A stretch of DNA of 64,000 nt from Limnohabitans sp. (GTDB taxonomy: Bacteria; Pseudomonadota; Gammaproteobacteria; Burkholderiales; Burkholderiaceae_C). The number at the start of each line of letters is the position of its first letter. Positions within the stretch are counted from its first letter, which is position 1. Shown here in pieces: positions 45,295 through 55,635 of this stretch. The DNA is taken from assembly GCA_018882835.1 (NCBI GenBank), contig VERE01000003.1, forward strand, positions 1 through 64,000, read 5' to 3'. Made by a program: the position numbers and the translations under genes. The notes under the pieces were generated by a model. That model worked only from the letters and a program-made list of their open reading frames with translations, searched no databases and was not told the DNA's origin.

Positions 45295-46149
45295 TCAGGC
45301 CGGGGTGTAAGCCAGCCGCACGTAGATTGGCGCAAACGCCTCGGCTTGCGTGATCTCGATCAGGGTTTCTTTGGCCAATTCCAACAAGGCGATGAAGGTC
45401 ACCACCAGCACCGGCGCGCCTTGTTCGGGGCTGAACAAGGCCTCGAATTCCACGAAGCGTTGGCCTTGCAGCTTTTTCAGCACGATGCTCATGTGCTCGC
45501 GCACCGAGAGCTCTTCGCGTGAAATCTTGTGGTGCTGCACCAGCTTGGCGCGCTTGAGAATGTCTGCCCAGGCTTGCTGCAGCTCCACCACATGGACCTC
45601 GGGAAAACGCGGCTGCAACGATTGCTCGATGTACACCTGAGCGCGCAGAAAGTCGCGGCCAAATTGCGGCACCTCTGTCAGCCTGGCGGCCGCCAGCTTC
45701 ATCTGCTCGTACTCGAGCAACCGGCGCACCAGCTCGGCCCGCGGGTCTTCCGGCTCCTGCCCCTCGGCCACTTTCTTGGGCGGCAACAGCATGCGTGACT
45801 TGATTTCAATCAGCATGGCTGCCATCAGCAGGTACTCGGCCGCCAGTTCCAGGTTGCGGTTGCGAATTTCGTCCACATAGCTCAGGTACTGACGGGTCAC
45901 CCCTGCCATGGGGATGTCCAGGATGTTGAAATTTTGCTTGCGGATCAGGTACAGCAAAAGGTCCAGCGGGCCTTCAAAAGCCTCCAGAAACACTTCCAGC
46001 GCATCAGGCGGGATGTACAAATCCTGGGGCATGGCGAACAGCGGCTCACCATACAGGCGTGCCACGGCGACGTGGTCCACCACCTCGGGCATCAAGGCTT
46101 GCTGTTCTGGGGCCGCAGTCTCAGGGGGCGGCAGGCTGTCGGGGCTCAC
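45295..46149 (-). CDS. scpA: Segregation and condensation protein A
   Basis: The protein has 284 residues and is a kleisin partner of SMC in chromosome condensation. It has FEGPLDLLLYLIRKQNFNIL, the kleisin N-terminus, then YLLMAAMLIEIKSRMLLP, and a C-terminal winged helix (FVTFIALLELAKE-like VVTFIALLELAKETLIEITQ). The partner scpB is not in the window. It overlaps DUF3460 by 4 bases and is convergent with gpsA. Confidence 0.93.
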   Translation of the reverse strand: MSPDSLPPPETAAPEQQALMPEVVDHVAVARLYGEPLFAMPQDLYIPPDALEVFLEAFEGPLDLLLYLIRKQNFNILDIPMAGVTRQYLSYVDEIRNRNLELAAEYLLMAAMLIEIKSRMLLPPKKVAEGQEPEDPRAELVRRLLEYEQMKLAAARLTEVPQFGRDFLRAQVYIEQSLQPRFPEVHVVELQQAWADILKRAKLVQHHKISREELSVREHMSIVLKKLQGQRFVEFEALFSPEQGAPVLVVTFIALLELAKETLIEITQAEAFAPIYVRLAYTPA

Positions 46150-46349
46150 GCCTGGGTTTGGTAGACGTAGGGCTTTTGCGCCACGCGGCCGGCCTGGTAC
46201 TCGGCCCAGACCTGGCGGTCCACCGTCTTGTCCCAGAGCAGGGCGCGGCCTTCGCGTTGCTGGGTTTCCAGGGTCGGCTTTTGGGCTTTCAGTTGCTCAA
46301 TGAACTGGGTGGTTTCGGAGGTGTAGTCGGGGCGGCGAAAGATCAACAT
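46146..46349 (-). CDS. DUF3460 family small protein
   Basis: The protein has 67 residues. It matches the betaproteobacterial DUF3460 family: YTSETTQFIEQLKAQKPTLE, then LLWDKTVDRQVWAEYQAGRV. The function is unknown. It is coupled to scpA (ATGA overlap), a common pairing in this order. Confidence 0.85.
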   Translation of the reverse strand: MLIFRRPDYTSETTQFIEQLKAQKPTLETQQREGRALLWDKTVDRQVWAEYQAGRVAQKPYVYQTQA

Positions 46350-46381
46350 GGTGAATTCCTTGTTGCGGTTGATTTTAGCGC

Positions 46382-48052
46382 TCAGGTCCGACAGGCCAGG
46401 GTCAGGCCAGCGGCCAGGTCTTCGGGGCGGTCTGCCTCAGGCACGGCCTCGAGCAGGCCGCTGCGCTGCGCCAGGTCCAGCGGCTGGTGCGCCAGGCCGC
46501 ACAAAATCAGCCGAAGCTGGCGCTTGTGGCAGGTGCGAACCAGGGCCATCAGGGCGTCGGCACCGGAAGAGTCCACATAGATCAGGTTTTTCAGGTCCAG
46601 CACCAGCGTGTGCTCGGGCAGGTCGTCCTCCATCGCCTCGACCAGCTTGACCGCGCCAAAAAACAAGGCGCCGTAGAGGCGGTAGGCCTTCACGCCAGGG
46701 GCCTGGCCCTGCAGGATGGGATGCGTCAGCGGCGTGACCGCCTCCGAGCGGGTGAGGTTGGAGATGCGGTAGATGAAAGTCAGGCAGGCGGCGATCAGGC
46801 CGACCTCCACCGCCACCGTCAGGTCGACGATGACCGTCAGCAAAAACACGGCCAGCAAGGTCACCCGGTAAGGCAACCGAAATTGGCGCAAATGCACGAA
46901 CTCGCGCCATTCGCCCATGTTCCAGGCCACGAACATCAGAATGGCCGACAGGGCCGCCAACGGGATGTGGCTGGCCAGCGGCGCCGCCACCAAAATGATG
47001 GCCAAGAGCGTGAGGGCGTGCACCACGCCGGCCACGGGTGTGCTGGCCCCATTCTTCACATTGGTGACGGTGCGCGCGATGGTGCCGGTGGCGGGCATGC
47101 CCCCAAAGAAGGGGGTCACCAGATTGGCAATGCCTTGCGCCATCAGTTCCTGGTTGGCGTCGTGGCGATCGTCGATCATCTGGTCGGCTATGCGGGCGCA
47201 CAGCAGCGACTCAATCGCCCCCAGCAAGGCCAGGGTGGTGGCCGGCATCAGCAAAAACTTGGCAGTGTCCCAGCTGAAATCAGGCCAGGCAAAGGCCGGC
47301 AGGGCGCTGGGAATGCCGCCAAAGCGCGAGCCAATGGTCTCCACGTTCAGCCCTAGCAGCTGGCAGGCCAGGGTGGCCAGGACCAGCACCAGAATAGAGC
47401 CGGGAACAGCACTCAGGCGCGCCAGCCAGGGCAGGCGGTCGCGCCAGCGCGGCAGCAACACTTGCCAAAAGACAAGCCCTGCCAGGGCGCTGGCTGACAC
47501 GCCCAGGGCTGTCAAGTTAAGCGTGTGGGCGTGGGCCGCCAGCTTGGCCAGGATGCTGAAAAAATCAGCGGGCATGGCGCTGACTTGCAGACCAAAAAAA
47601 TCTTTCAGTTGCGACACCATGATCAGCACCGCGATGCCGTTGGTGAAGCCAATCACCACAGCCACCGGAATGAATCGGATGAGCGTGCCCAGTCGCAGCA
47701 GCCCCATGATCAACAGCATGACGCCTGACATGGCCGTGGCAATGATCAGGTTGGCCAGGCCATAGCGCTCCAGAATGCCGTAGACGATGACGATGAAAGC
47801 GCCCGCGGGCCCCCCAATCTGGACCCGGCTGCCGCCCAGTACCGAAATTAAAAAGCCCGCAACAATGGCGGTGAAGAGGCCCGCCTCGGGTTTCAGGCCC
47901 GAGGCGATGGCAAAGGCCATGGCCAGGGGCAGCGCCACCACGCCGACGGTCAGGCCGGCGCCCACATCCTGGGCAAAGCGGGCCCGGTTGTAGCCCGCCA
48001 AGGCATCGATCAGCCGTGGCCGAAAGAATGACGAGGCGTGCGGCTGGCGCAT
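46382..48052 (-). CDS. SulP-family inorganic anion transporter (2)
   Basis: The protein has 556 residues. The membrane domain has VGLTVGVVALPLAMAFAIAS-like helices (residues 31-50), LGGSRVQIGGPAGAFIVIVY, and a C-terminal STAS domain (LVLDLKNLIYVDSSGADALM). It is more like the sulfate/bicarbonate SulP branch than the 36389-38047 copy. It starts 3 bases after metG, so it is probably co-transcribed with it and scpA. The exact anion is unknown. Confidence 0.92.
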   Translation of the reverse strand: MRQPHASSFFRPRLIDALAGYNRARFAQDVGAGLTVGVVALPLAMAFAIASGLKPEAGLFTAIVAGFLISVLGGSRVQIGGPAGAFIVIVYGILERYGLANLIIATAMSGVMLLIMGLLRLGTLIRFIPVAVVIGFTNGIAVLIMVSQLKDFFGLQVSAMPADFFSILAKLAAHAHTLNLTALGVSASALAGLVFWQVLLPRWRDRLPWLARLSAVPGSILVLVLATLACQLLGLNVETIGSRFGGIPSALPAFAWPDFSWDTAKFLLMPATTLALLGAIESLLCARIADQMIDDRHDANQELMAQGIANLVTPFFGGMPATGTIARTVTNVKNGASTPVAGVVHALTLLAIILVAAPLASHIPLAALSAILMFVAWNMGEWREFVHLRQFRLPYRVTLLAVFLLTVIVDLTVAVEVGLIAACLTFIYRISNLTRSEAVTPLTHPILQGQAPGVKAYRLYGALFFGAVKLVEAMEDDLPEHTLVLDLKNLIYVDSSGADALMALVRTCHKRQLRLILCGLAHQPLDLAQRSGLLEAVPEADRPEDLAAGLTLACRT

Positions 48053-48055
48053 GCC

Positions 48056-50128
48056 TTAGCGCACCCGCATGCCGGGTCGCGCCCCAGGCCAGGGATGGAG
48101 AACATGGATGCCCGGATGGGCTTTGTCATCGGCATGGCTGGCGGCGAGGACCATGCCTTCGGACACGCCGAATTTCATTTTGCGTGGTGCCAGGTTGGCC
48201 ACCATCACGGTCAGCTTGCCAATCAGTTCCTCGGGTTGGTAGGCGCTGGCGATGCCACTGAACACGTTGCGGTGGCGGCCTTCGCCCACATCCAGGGTCA
48301 GACGCAACAGTTTGGTCGAGCCTTCGACCTTTTCGCAGTTCACGATGTGTGCAATGCGCAAATCGATTTTGGCGAAATCGTCGATGCTGATGACCGGCGC
48401 CACTGATTCGCCACCCGGCAGCGCCGCCGGCGCTGCGACTTCTGCCGGCGGCTCGAACAGCGCATCGAGCAGCTTGGGGTCGACGCGTTGCATCAGGTGT
48501 TGGTACACCCCAATGCCATGACCTGCACCCAGCGGAGTGGCTGCCTGGGCAAAGCTCAGCGGGGGCACTTGCAGGAAGGCTTCCACTTGGTCCGTCAGGG
48601 CTGGCAGCACCGGTTTCAAGGCGATCGACAACAAACGGAAGGCCTCGATGCAGGTCGTGCACACATCGTGCAGTCGCGCCTCCATGCCGGCTTGCTTGGC
48701 CAGCTCCCAGGGCTTGTTCTGGTCTACATACTCGTTGACGCGGTCGGCCAACAACATGGTTTCGCGCAGGGCCTTGCCGAACTCGCGCTGTTCGAACAGC
48801 GTGGCAATGGCGGGCAGCTCGGTGCGCAGGTGTGTCAGCAGGGTCTGGCCATCGGCAGACACTTGGCCCAGCTTGCCTTCAAAGCGCTTGCTGATGAAGC
48901 CAGCAGCGCGCGAGGCGATGTTGATGTACTTGCCTACCAGGTCGGCATTCACCCGCGCCACAAAATCGTCGGGGTTGAAGTCAACGTCTTCCACCCGGTT
49001 GTTGAGCTTGGCGGCGATGTAGTAGCGCAGCCACTCAGGGTTCAGGCCCAGCGACAAGTACTTGAGGGGGTCGATGCCGGTGCCTCGACTCTTGCTCATT
49101 TTTTCGCCGCTGACGGTGATAAAGCCGTGCACGAAGACGTTGTTGGGCGTTTTGCGGCCGCTGAAGTGCAGCATCGCCGGCCAGAACAAGGTATGGAAGT
49201 AGGTGATGTCTTTGCCGATGAAATGGTATTGCTCCACATTCGGGTCGGCCATGAACGCGTCGTAACTGCGGGTCTCGCCCTGGGCCGCCGGACCGCCTTT
49301 GGCAAAGTAATTTTTCAGCGACGCGAGGTAGCCCACGGGCGCATCCAGCCAGACATAAAAATACTTGCCGGGTGCATCAGGAATCTCGATGCCGAAGTAG
49401 GGCGCATCACGGCTGATGTCCCAGTCACCCAGGCCGCCCTGACCGTTTTCGTCCTTGGTGAACCATTCGCGAATTTTGTTGGCAACTTCGCTTTGCAGTT
49501 TGCCGTCTTGCGTCCAGGCTTGCAGGTAGTCGACGCAGCGCGGGTCGGACAGCTTGAAGAAATAATGCTCCGAGCTTTTCAACACTGGCGTCGCGCCAGA
49601 CAAGGCCGAGTAGGGGTTCTTCAGTTCTGTGGGGGCATACACCGCGCCGCAAGCCTCGCAGCTGTCGCCATACTGGTCTTTGGCGCCGCACTTGGGGCAC
49701 TCGCCCTTGATGAAGCGGTCTGGCAAAAACATCGACTTGTCGGGATCGAAAAACTGTTCGATGGTGCGCGTCTCGATCAGGCCAGCCGCCTTGAGGTCTT
49801 TGTAGATGGCCTGAGCCAGCTCATGGTTTTCCGGGCCATCGGTCGAGTGCCAATTGTCAAACGCAATGTGAAAGCCATCCAGGTAGGGTTTGCGGCCGGC
49901 CGCAATGTCGGCCACAAACTGTTGCGGCGATTTGCCCGCTTTTTCAGCCGCGATCATGATGGGCGCGCCATGGGCATCATCGGCACACACAAAATGCACC
50001 TGATGCCCCTGCATTCGCTGGTACCGCACCCAAATGTCGGCCTGGATGTACTCCATGATGTGGCCGATGTGGAAATTGCCATTGGCATACGGCAGGGCGG
50101 TGGTGACGAACAGTTGGCGCTGAGACAT
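48056..50128 (-). CDS. metG: Methionine--tRNA ligase
   Basis: The protein has 690 residues. It is a class I synthetase with the HIGH-type [17 protein letters not shown], zinc-binding [23 protein letters not shown] in [12 protein letters not shown], and a C-terminal Trbp111/EMAP-II-like tRNA-binding domain ([20 protein letters not shown]). ATG 50128 begins at the conserved family N-terminus. A longer upstream frame would enter the inverted repeat. It is divergent from apbC. Confidence 0.97.
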   Translation of the reverse strand: MSQRQLFVTTALPYANGNFHIGHIMEYIQADIWVRYQRMQGHQVHFVCADDAHGAPIMIAAEKAGKSPQQFVADIAAGRKPYLDGFHIAFDNWHSTDGPENHELAQAIYKDLKAAGLIETRTIEQFFDPDKSMFLPDRFIKGECPKCGAKDQYGDSCEACGAVYAPTELKNPYSALSGATPVLKSSEHYFFKLSDPRCVDYLQAWTQDGKLQSEVANKIREWFTKDENGQGGLGDWDISRDAPYFGIEIPDAPGKYFYVWLDAPVGYLASLKNYFAKGGPAAQGETRSYDAFMADPNVEQYHFIGKDITYFHTLFWPAMLHFSGRKTPNNVFVHGFITVSGEKMSKSRGTGIDPLKYLSLGLNPEWLRYYIAAKLNNRVEDVDFNPDDFVARVNADLVGKYINIASRAAGFISKRFEGKLGQVSADGQTLLTHLRTELPAIATLFEQREFGKALRETMLLADRVNEYVDQNKPWELAKQAGMEARLHDVCTTCIEAFRLLSIALKPVLPALTDQVEAFLQVPPLSFAQAATPLGAGHGIGVYQHLMQRVDPKLLDALFEPPAEVAAPAALPGGESVAPVISIDDFAKIDLRIAHIVNCEKVEGSTKLLRLTLDVGEGRHRNVFSGIASAYQPEELIGKLTVMVANLAPRKMKFGVSEGMVLAASHADDKAHPGIHVLHPWPGARPGMRVR

Positions 50129-50182
50129 GGAAAACCAATTCTTGTGTGGGCGCTCGATTTTAGTCTTCGCGCCAGAAAGCCC

Positions 50183-50276
50183 GATTTGGCTCGTGGCAGA
50201 GGGGTTGGGGCGGCTGACGAAGTCGGAGCCTGCGACCTGAGGAAGACGCCCCAACCCCTCTACCCCGAGCCAAATC
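50183..50276. repeat. Long inverted repeat (two 30-base arms) between metG and apbC
   Basis: The left arm 50183-50212 holds GATTTGGCTCG, tggc, AGAGGGGTTGGGGCG. The right arm 50247-50276 holds the exact complements CGCCCCAACCCCTCT and CGAGCCAAATC around accc. Twenty-six of 30 positions pair, with one 4x4 internal mismatch. The 34-base centre contains GTCG and CGAC as a small inner stem. There is no coding potential. It may be a REP/MITE-like element or a regulatory structure. Confidence 0.8.
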
Positions 50277-50340
50277 AGACCTTGCAATGTTTGCGGTCTC
50301 ACCCTCTTCGCTAGACTACCCCCTTCCCAAGGAGACCGAG

Positions 50341-51432
50341 ATGGCATTGAATGAGCAGGCGCTGCTGGCAGCCCTACAGACTGTGGTGGACCCCAACACC
50401 GGCAACGACTTTGTCAGCACCAAAGCCCTTAAAAACCTGCAAATCTCAGGCGACGACGTTGCCTTTGAGGTGGAGCTTGGCTACCCCGCCAAAAGCCAGA
50501 TGCCCGAACTGCGCCGCCTGCTGATTGCGGCCGCCCGCAGCGTGCCGGGCGTGGGTAATGTGTCGGTCAACCTCAGCAGCAAAATCATTGCGCACGCCGC
50601 GCAACGTGGCGTGGCCTTGTTGCCTCAGGTGAAAAACATCATCGCCGTGGCCTCAGGCAAGGGCGGTGTGGGCAAGAGCACCACGGCCGTGAACATGGCA
50701 CTGGCACTGGCGGCCGAAGGCGCCCGTGTCGGTTTGCTCGATGCCGACATTTACGGCCCCAGCCAGCCCATGATGATGGGCATCGATGGCCGCCCCGAGA
50801 GCGATGACGGCCAAACCATGGAGCCACTGGAGAACCACGGGGTGCAGGTGATGTCGATTGGTTTTTTGGTGAACCAGGACGAGGCCATGATCTGGCGTGG
50901 CCCCATGGCCACCCAGGCTCTTGAGCAACTGCTGCGCCAAACCAACTGGAAAGACCTGGACTACCTGATCGTGGACATGCCCCCGGGCACGGGTGACATT
51001 CAATTGACCCTGAGCCAGCGCGTGCCCATGACCGGCGCGGTGATTGTGACCACCCCGCAAGACATCGCTTTGCTCGACGCCCGCAAAGGCATCAAGATGT
51101 TCGAGAAAGTGGGCGTGCCCATTTTGGGTGTGGTGGAAAACATGGCCGTCCATGTCTGTACCCAATGTGGCCATGTGGAGCACATCTTCGGCGCCGATGG
51201 CGGCAAGAAAATGGCGGCCGAGTACGCCATGGACTACCTTGGCGCCTTGCCTTTGAACATGCAAATCCGCCTGCAAGCCGACAGTGGCATGCCCACGGTC
51301 ATTGCCGATCCCGAGGGTGAGATTGCCAAACTCTACAAGTCGGTGGCGCGCCAGGTAGCGGTCAAGGTGACGGCCAAGGCCAAAGACTTTTCTTCCAAAT
51401 TTCCCAGCATCAAGATTTCGAAAGACACTTGA
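50341..51432 (+). CDS. apbC: Iron-sulfur cluster carrier protein ApbC (Mrp/NBP35 ATPase)
   Basis: The protein has 363 residues. An N-terminal MIP18/DUF59 domain occupies residues 1-95, and then a P-loop ATPase begins with [43 protein letters not shown] and the C-terminal bridging pair in [13 protein letters not shown] are present. It assembles or delivers [4Fe-4S] clusters. Its place beside the Fe-S-rich box and formate dehydrogenase genes is suggestive, though apbC is divergent from metG in many relatives. ATG 50341 has AAGGAGA upstream. Confidence 0.95.
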   Translation: MALNEQALLAALQTVVDPNTGNDFVSTKALKNLQISGDDVAFEVELGYPAKSQMPELRRLLIAAARSVPGVGNVSVNLSSKIIAHAAQRGVALLPQVKNIIAVASGKGGVGKSTTAVNMALALAAEGARVGLLDADIYGPSQPMMMGIDGRPESDDGQTMEPLENHGVQVMSIGFLVNQDEAMIWRGPMATQALEQLLRQTNWKDLDYLIVDMPPGTGDIQLTLSQRVPMTGAVIVTTPQDIALLDARKGIKMFEKVGVPILGVVENMAVHVCTQCGHVEHIFGADGGKKMAAEYAMDYLGALPLNMQIRLQADSGMPTVIADPEGEIAKLYKSVARQVAVKVTAKAKDFSSKFPSIKISKDT

Positions 51433-51444
51433 TCTGGCACAATG

Positions 51445-51486
51445 TGCACTATCTTGCAGTTTCTATTGAAATTGCATTAAAGTGCA
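51445..51486 (+). promoter_or_regulatory. BoxR-type operator pairs and promoter of boxR
   Basis: Four TGCA words form two TGCA-N6-TGCA pairs (51445/51455 and 51473/51483). A candidate promoter uses TTGCAG (51454-51459) and TAAAGT (51478-51483), 18 bases apart, so the second pair flanks the -10. The predicted transcript would start at or next to the ATG at 51490. Confidence 0.65.
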
Positions 51487-51489
51487 CTT

Positions 51490-52377
51490 ATGACGACGCC
51501 CGACGACGATATCCGTCATCCTTTTCTGCTGGCCTTGGGGGAGCGCGTGCGCACCCTGCGCGCGCGTCGTGGCCTGACACGCCGTGCAGTGGCCCAGGTG
51601 GCCGAGGTTTCCGAGCGGCACCTTGCCAATTTGGAGTCCGGCACCGGCAACGCTTCCATCCTGATTTTGTTGCAGGTCGCGCAAGCCCTGCAGTGCTCCA
51701 TTTTCGAGTTGCTGGGCGATGTCACCACCTCCTCGCCAGAATGGTTGCTGATTCGCGAATTGCTGGAACACCGCAGCGAGGCGGAATTGCGCCGCGCCCG
51801 CCTGCAGCTCGGGGAAATGTTTGGCAGTCATGGCGACGAGCAAGCCCGGGCCAATCGCATCGCCTTGGTGGGCCTGCGCGGTGCAGGCAAAACCACGCTG
51901 GGCCAACGCCTGGCCGATGACCTGGGTTTTCCTTTCATCGAGCTGAGCCGCGAAATCGAGAAATTTGCTGGTTGTGGCATCAGCGAAATTCACAACCTGT
52001 ATGGCACCAACGCGTACCGCCGCTACGAACGGCGCGCGCTGGAAGAGGCCATTCAGATTTACCCCGAGGTGGTCATTGCCACACCAGGCGGCTTGGTGTC
52101 AGACACCGCAACTTTTAACGAGGTGCTGACCCATTGCTTCACGGTTTGGCTGCAAGCCAGGCCCGAGGACCACATGGGGCGTGTCGCCGCCCAAGGCGAC
52201 ATGCGACCCATGGCTGCCAGCAAAGAAGCGATGGAAGACCTCAAGCGCATTCTGGAGGGACGGGCGCCCTTTTACTCCAAGGCCGATCTGGCGTTTGACA
52301 CCAGTGCACAACCGCTGGAAGATGCGTTTCAGGCCCTGCGCCTGCAAGTTCGGCAAGCTTTGAGGCTCCCCATTTAA
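51490..52377 (+). CDS. boxR: Benzoyl-CoA-responsive regulator BoxR (HTH-shikimate kinase-like)
   Basis: The protein has 295 residues. An XRE-type helix-turn-helix at residues 15-76 (LGERVRTLRARRGLTRRAVA) is fused to a shikimate-kinase-like domain with P-loop GLRGAGKT at residues 128-135. This is the BoxR/BzdR architecture, in which the kinase-like domain binds benzoyl-CoA rather than shikimate and relieves repression. Operator-like TGCA pairs flank the promoters of boxR and of the downstream boxC, so it probably represses both. The ATG is 4 bases after the last TGCA. Confidence 0.93.
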   Translation: MTTPDDDIRHPFLLALGERVRTLRARRGLTRRAVAQVAEVSERHLANLESGTGNASILILLQVAQALQCSIFELLGDVTTSSPEWLLIRELLEHRSEAELRRARLQLGEMFGSHGDEQARANRIALVGLRGAGKTTLGQRLADDLGFPFIELSREIEKFAGCGISEIHNLYGTNAYRRYERRALEEAIQIYPEVVIATPGGLVSDTATFNEVLTHCFTVWLQARPEDHMGRVAAQGDMRPMAASKEAMEDLKRILEGRAPFYSKADLAFDTSAQPLEDAFQALRLQVRQALRLPI

Positions 52378-52422
52378 TGCTTTGGTATTGTTTTTTAGAA
52401 AAAATTGCTGCGCGTCAAAATA

Positions 52423-52469
52423 TGCACAAAAATGCAGTTGCATTAAAAATAAATGTGCACTATGATGCA
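52423..52469 (+). promoter_or_regulatory. boxC promoter with BoxR-type operators
   Basis: TTGCAT (52438-52443), 17 bases, TATGAT (52461-52466) is a near-consensus promoter. TGCA words at 52423/52433 and 52456/52466 form two TGCA-N6-TGCA pairs, plus one at 52439. The second pair brackets the -10, so binding would block polymerase. Confidence 0.75.
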
Positions 52470-52508
52470 TATCATCAACGCAGCAACCCTTTTTTTGGAG
52501 ACATTCAC

Positions 52509-54173
52509 ATGAGCCAAGAGACCGTCAACTACCAAACCGATCCCAGCCAGTACAAGCACTGGTCCCTCAAGTTCGAGGGCGAAATTGCCACGCTGCAACT
52601 CAACATCAATGAAGACGCCGGCATTCGCCCGGGCTACAAGCTCAAGCTGAACTCTTACGACCTGGGCGTGGACATCGAATTGCACGACGCCCTGCAGCGC
52701 ATTCGCTTCGAGCACCCTGAAGTGCGCACCGTGGTGGTGACCAGCTTGCGCGATCGCATCTTCTGCTCGGGCGCCAACATTTTCATGCTGGGCCTGTCCA
52801 CCCATGCCTGGAAAGTGAACTTCTGCAAGTTCACCAATGAAACCCGCAACGGCGTGGAAGACTCCAGCCGCCACAATGGCCTGAAGTTCTTGGCTGCCGT
52901 CAATGGCGCCTGTGCAGGCGGTGGCTACGAGCTTGCCCTGGCCTGCGATGAAATCCTGTTGGTGGACGACCGTTCCTCTTCCGTGTCTTTGCCGGAAGTG
53001 CCTTTGCTGGGCGTGTTGCCCGGTACCGGCGGCCTCACCCGCGTGACGGACAAGCGCCATGTGCGCCACGACCACGCCGACATTTTCTGCACCAGCGTGG
53101 AAGGCGTGCGTGGCCAACGCGCCGTCGACTGGCGTCTGGTGGATGCCATCGCCAAGCCCGCCCAATTCGCCGCCGATGTGAAAGCGCGTGCCGAGAAGCT
53201 CGCCGCAGGCAGCAACCGCCCGGGACTGGCTGGCGCACAACAAGGCGTGAAGCTCAACCCCTTGAAGAAAACCGCCAGCGCCGACACGCTGTCGTACGAG
53301 TACGTGCAAGTCAGCATTGACCGCACCAAGCGCACTGCCACCCTCACGGTGTCGGCGCCCAAAGCGGCCCTGCCCCAAACCACCGACGCCATGGTGGCCG
53401 CAGGCGACCAGTGGTACCCCCTGCAAATGGCGCGTGAGCTCGACGATGCCATCCTTTGTCTGCGCACCAATGAGCTCGACATCGGCACCTGGCTGCTGCG
53501 AACCGAGGGCGATGCCGCGCTGGCAATGCAATCGGACGCTTTGTTGGCCGCGCACCAAGACCACTGGTTTGTGCGTGAAACCCTGGGCATGCTGCGCCGC
53601 ACCCTGGCCCGCGTGGACGTGTCTTCCCGTTCCTTGTTTGCCTTGATCGACGAAGGCTCCTGCTTTGTCGGCACTTTGGCCGAGCTGGCTTTTGCCGCAG
53701 ACCGAGCCTACATGCTTGATTTGCCGGACAGCCCAGAGAAAGCGCCCCACATCGCTTTGAGCGAGTTGAACCTGGGCAGCTTCCCCATGGTCAACCAACA
53801 GTCCCGCTTGGCCCGTCGCTTCTACGAAGAGCTCGAGCCACTGGAGCGAGTGCGCGGCGTCGTTGGCCAGCAACTCGGTGCCCAGCAAGCCCTCGACCTG
53901 GGATTGGTAACCTCGGCTCCCGATGACATCGACTGGGCTGACGAAATTCGCCTGGCCGTGGAAGAGCGTTCGGCCATGTCACCCGACAGCCTCACCGGCC
54001 TGGAAGCCAACCTGCGCTTTGCCAGCAAGGAAACCATGGAGACCCGAATCTTTGGTCGCCTGAGCGCCTGGCAAAACTGGATCTTCAATCGCCCCAACGC
54101 CGTTGGCGAAAAAGGCGCATTGAAAGTGTACGGAAAAGGCCAGAAGGCCGCTTTTGATTTGAATCGCGTTTAA
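52509..54173 (+). CDS. boxC: 2,3-Epoxybenzoyl-CoA dihydrolase BoxC
   Basis: The protein has 554 residues and is a double-length crotonase-family enzyme. BoxC opens the epoxidised ring of benzoyl-CoA with two waters, giving 3,4-dehydroadipyl-CoA semialdehyde and formate. Crotonase signatures are FCSGANIFMLG and NGACAGGGYELALACDEILL. Family-specific stretches are VPLLGVLPGTGGLTRVTDKR and the late SELNLGSFPMVNQQSRLARR. ATG 52509 has TTTTGGAG upstream. It is the first gene of the box operon. Confidence 0.97.
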   Translation: MSQETVNYQTDPSQYKHWSLKFEGEIATLQLNINEDAGIRPGYKLKLNSYDLGVDIELHDALQRIRFEHPEVRTVVVTSLRDRIFCSGANIFMLGLSTHAWKVNFCKFTNETRNGVEDSSRHNGLKFLAAVNGACAGGGYELALACDEILLVDDRSSSVSLPEVPLLGVLPGTGGLTRVTDKRHVRHDHADIFCTSVEGVRGQRAVDWRLVDAIAKPAQFAADVKARAEKLAAGSNRPGLAGAQQGVKLNPLKKTASADTLSYEYVQVSIDRTKRTATLTVSAPKAALPQTTDAMVAAGDQWYPLQMARELDDAILCLRTNELDIGTWLLRTEGDAALAMQSDALLAAHQDHWFVRETLGMLRRTLARVDVSSRSLFALIDEGSCFVGTLAELAFAADRAYMLDLPDSPEKAPHIALSELNLGSFPMVNQQSRLARRFYEELEPLERVRGVVGQQLGAQQALDLGLVTSAPDDIDWADEIRLAVEERSAMSPDSLTGLEANLRFASKETMETRIFGRLSAWQNWIFNRPNAVGEKGALKVYGKGQKAAFDLNRV

Positions 54174-54197
54174 ACCCCTTCTTCAAGGAGACTTGTC

Positions 54198-55625
54198 ATG
54201 TCCGCCATCAACTACAGCGAAAAAATCCCCAACAACGTCAACCTGTCGGAAGACCGCACACTCCAGCGCGCGCTGGAACACTGGCAACCCAACTACCTGA
54301 ACTGGTGGCAAGACATGGGCCCAGATGGTTCACAGAATTTCGATGTCTACTTGCGTACGGCCGTCAGCGTAGACCCGCAAGGCTGGGCCCAGTTCGGCCA
54401 CGTGAAAATGCCAGATTACCGTTGGGGCATCTTCTTGAACCCGGCCGAGCAGGACCGCAAAATTCACTTCGGCGACCACAAAGGTGAAGCCGCTTGGCAA
54501 GATGTCCCTGGCGAACACCGCGCCAACCTGCGCCGCATCATCGTGACCCAAGGTGACACCGAACCCGCATCGGTGGAACAGCAGCGCCACCTGGGCCTGA
54601 CCTGCCCCAGTCAGTACGACCTGCGCAACCTGTTCCAGGTGAACGTGGAAGAAGGCCGTCACCTGTGGGCCATGGTCTACCTGTTGCACAAATACTTTGG
54701 TCGCGATGGTCGCGAAGAAGCCGAAGCCTTGCTCGAGCGTCGCAGCGGCAACGACGACAATCCCCGCATTCTGCAAGCCTTCAACGAGAAGACACCGGAC
54801 TGGCTGTCGTTCTTCATGTTCACCTATTTCACAGACCGCGATGGCAAGTTCCAGTTGTGCGCATTGGCCGAGTCCAGCTTTGACCCCCTGGCCCGCACCA
54901 CCAAGTTCATGCTGACCGAAGAAGCCCACCACATGTTCGTGGGCGAGAGCGGCGTGTCACGCGTGATCCAGCGCACCGTCGACATGATGAACCAGCTCAA
55001 GACCGACGATGTCAACAAGCTGCGCGCCGCCGGCGTCATCGACCTGCCGACTCTTCAGCGCTATGTGAACTTCCACTTCAGTGTCACCATCGACCTGTTT
55101 GGCGCCGACCAGTCCTCCAATGCCGCCACCTTCTATTCTTCGGGCTTGAAAGGCCGCTACGAAGAGGGCAAGCGCACCGATGACCACGTGCTTAAGGGCC
55201 AGACCTACAAGGTATTGGAAGTGGTCAACGGTCAGTTGGTGGAAAAAGAAGTGCCGATGCTCAATGCGCTGAACGAAGTGCTGCGCGATGACTACATCAA
55301 GGACTCCATCGGTGGTGTCGAGCGTTGGAACCGCGTGATCGAAAAAGCCGGCATCCCCTTCAAGCTGTCTGTGCCCCACAAGGCCTTCCACCGCAATATT
55401 GGTGCCCTGGCCGGCGTCAAAGTGAGCCCCGATGGCCGGGTGGTCAGCGAAGCCGAATGGAACGCCAAAGTCAACGACTGGCTGCCCAGCGGAGAAGACC
55501 GCGCCTATGTGGCCAGCCTGATGGGCCGTGTGGTCGAGCCCGGCAAGTTCGCCAACTGGATTGCCCCTCCGGTGATGGGCATCAACCGTCAGCCGGTAGA
55601 CTTCGACTACGTCCGCTTCAACTGA
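54198..55625 (+). CDS. boxB: Benzoyl-CoA 2,3-epoxidase subunit BoxB
   Basis: The protein has 475 residues and is the oxygenase component, a class I di-iron protein that adds one oxygen atom to benzoyl-CoA using electrons from BoxA. Two ExxH di-iron motifs are visible, Glu152-His155 (VEEGRHLW) and Glu242-His245 (EEAHHMFVG). An AAGGAGA ribosome site precedes the ATG. It lies 24 bases after boxC and 10 before boxA. Confidence 0.97.
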   Translation: MSAINYSEKIPNNVNLSEDRTLQRALEHWQPNYLNWWQDMGPDGSQNFDVYLRTAVSVDPQGWAQFGHVKMPDYRWGIFLNPAEQDRKIHFGDHKGEAAWQDVPGEHRANLRRIIVTQGDTEPASVEQQRHLGLTCPSQYDLRNLFQVNVEEGRHLWAMVYLLHKYFGRDGREEAEALLERRSGNDDNPRILQAFNEKTPDWLSFFMFTYFTDRDGKFQLCALAESSFDPLARTTKFMLTEEAHHMFVGESGVSRVIQRTVDMMNQLKTDDVNKLRAAGVIDLPTLQRYVNFHFSVTIDLFGADQSSNAATFYSSGLKGRYEEGKRTDDHVLKGQTYKVLEVVNGQLVEKEVPMLNALNEVLRDDYIKDSIGGVERWNRVIEKAGIPFKLSVPHKAFHRNIGALAGVKVSPDGRVVSEAEWNAKVNDWLPSGEDRAYVASLMGRVVEPGKFANWIAPPVMGINRQPVDFDYVRFN

Positions 55626-55635
55626 TCGACCCACC

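Noticed and set aside
48488..50314. A 608-codon open frame on the plus strand opposite metG
   Set aside because: It is antisense to the whole of metG, has no recognisable domain, and is low in typical protein composition. High GC produces such long shadows.
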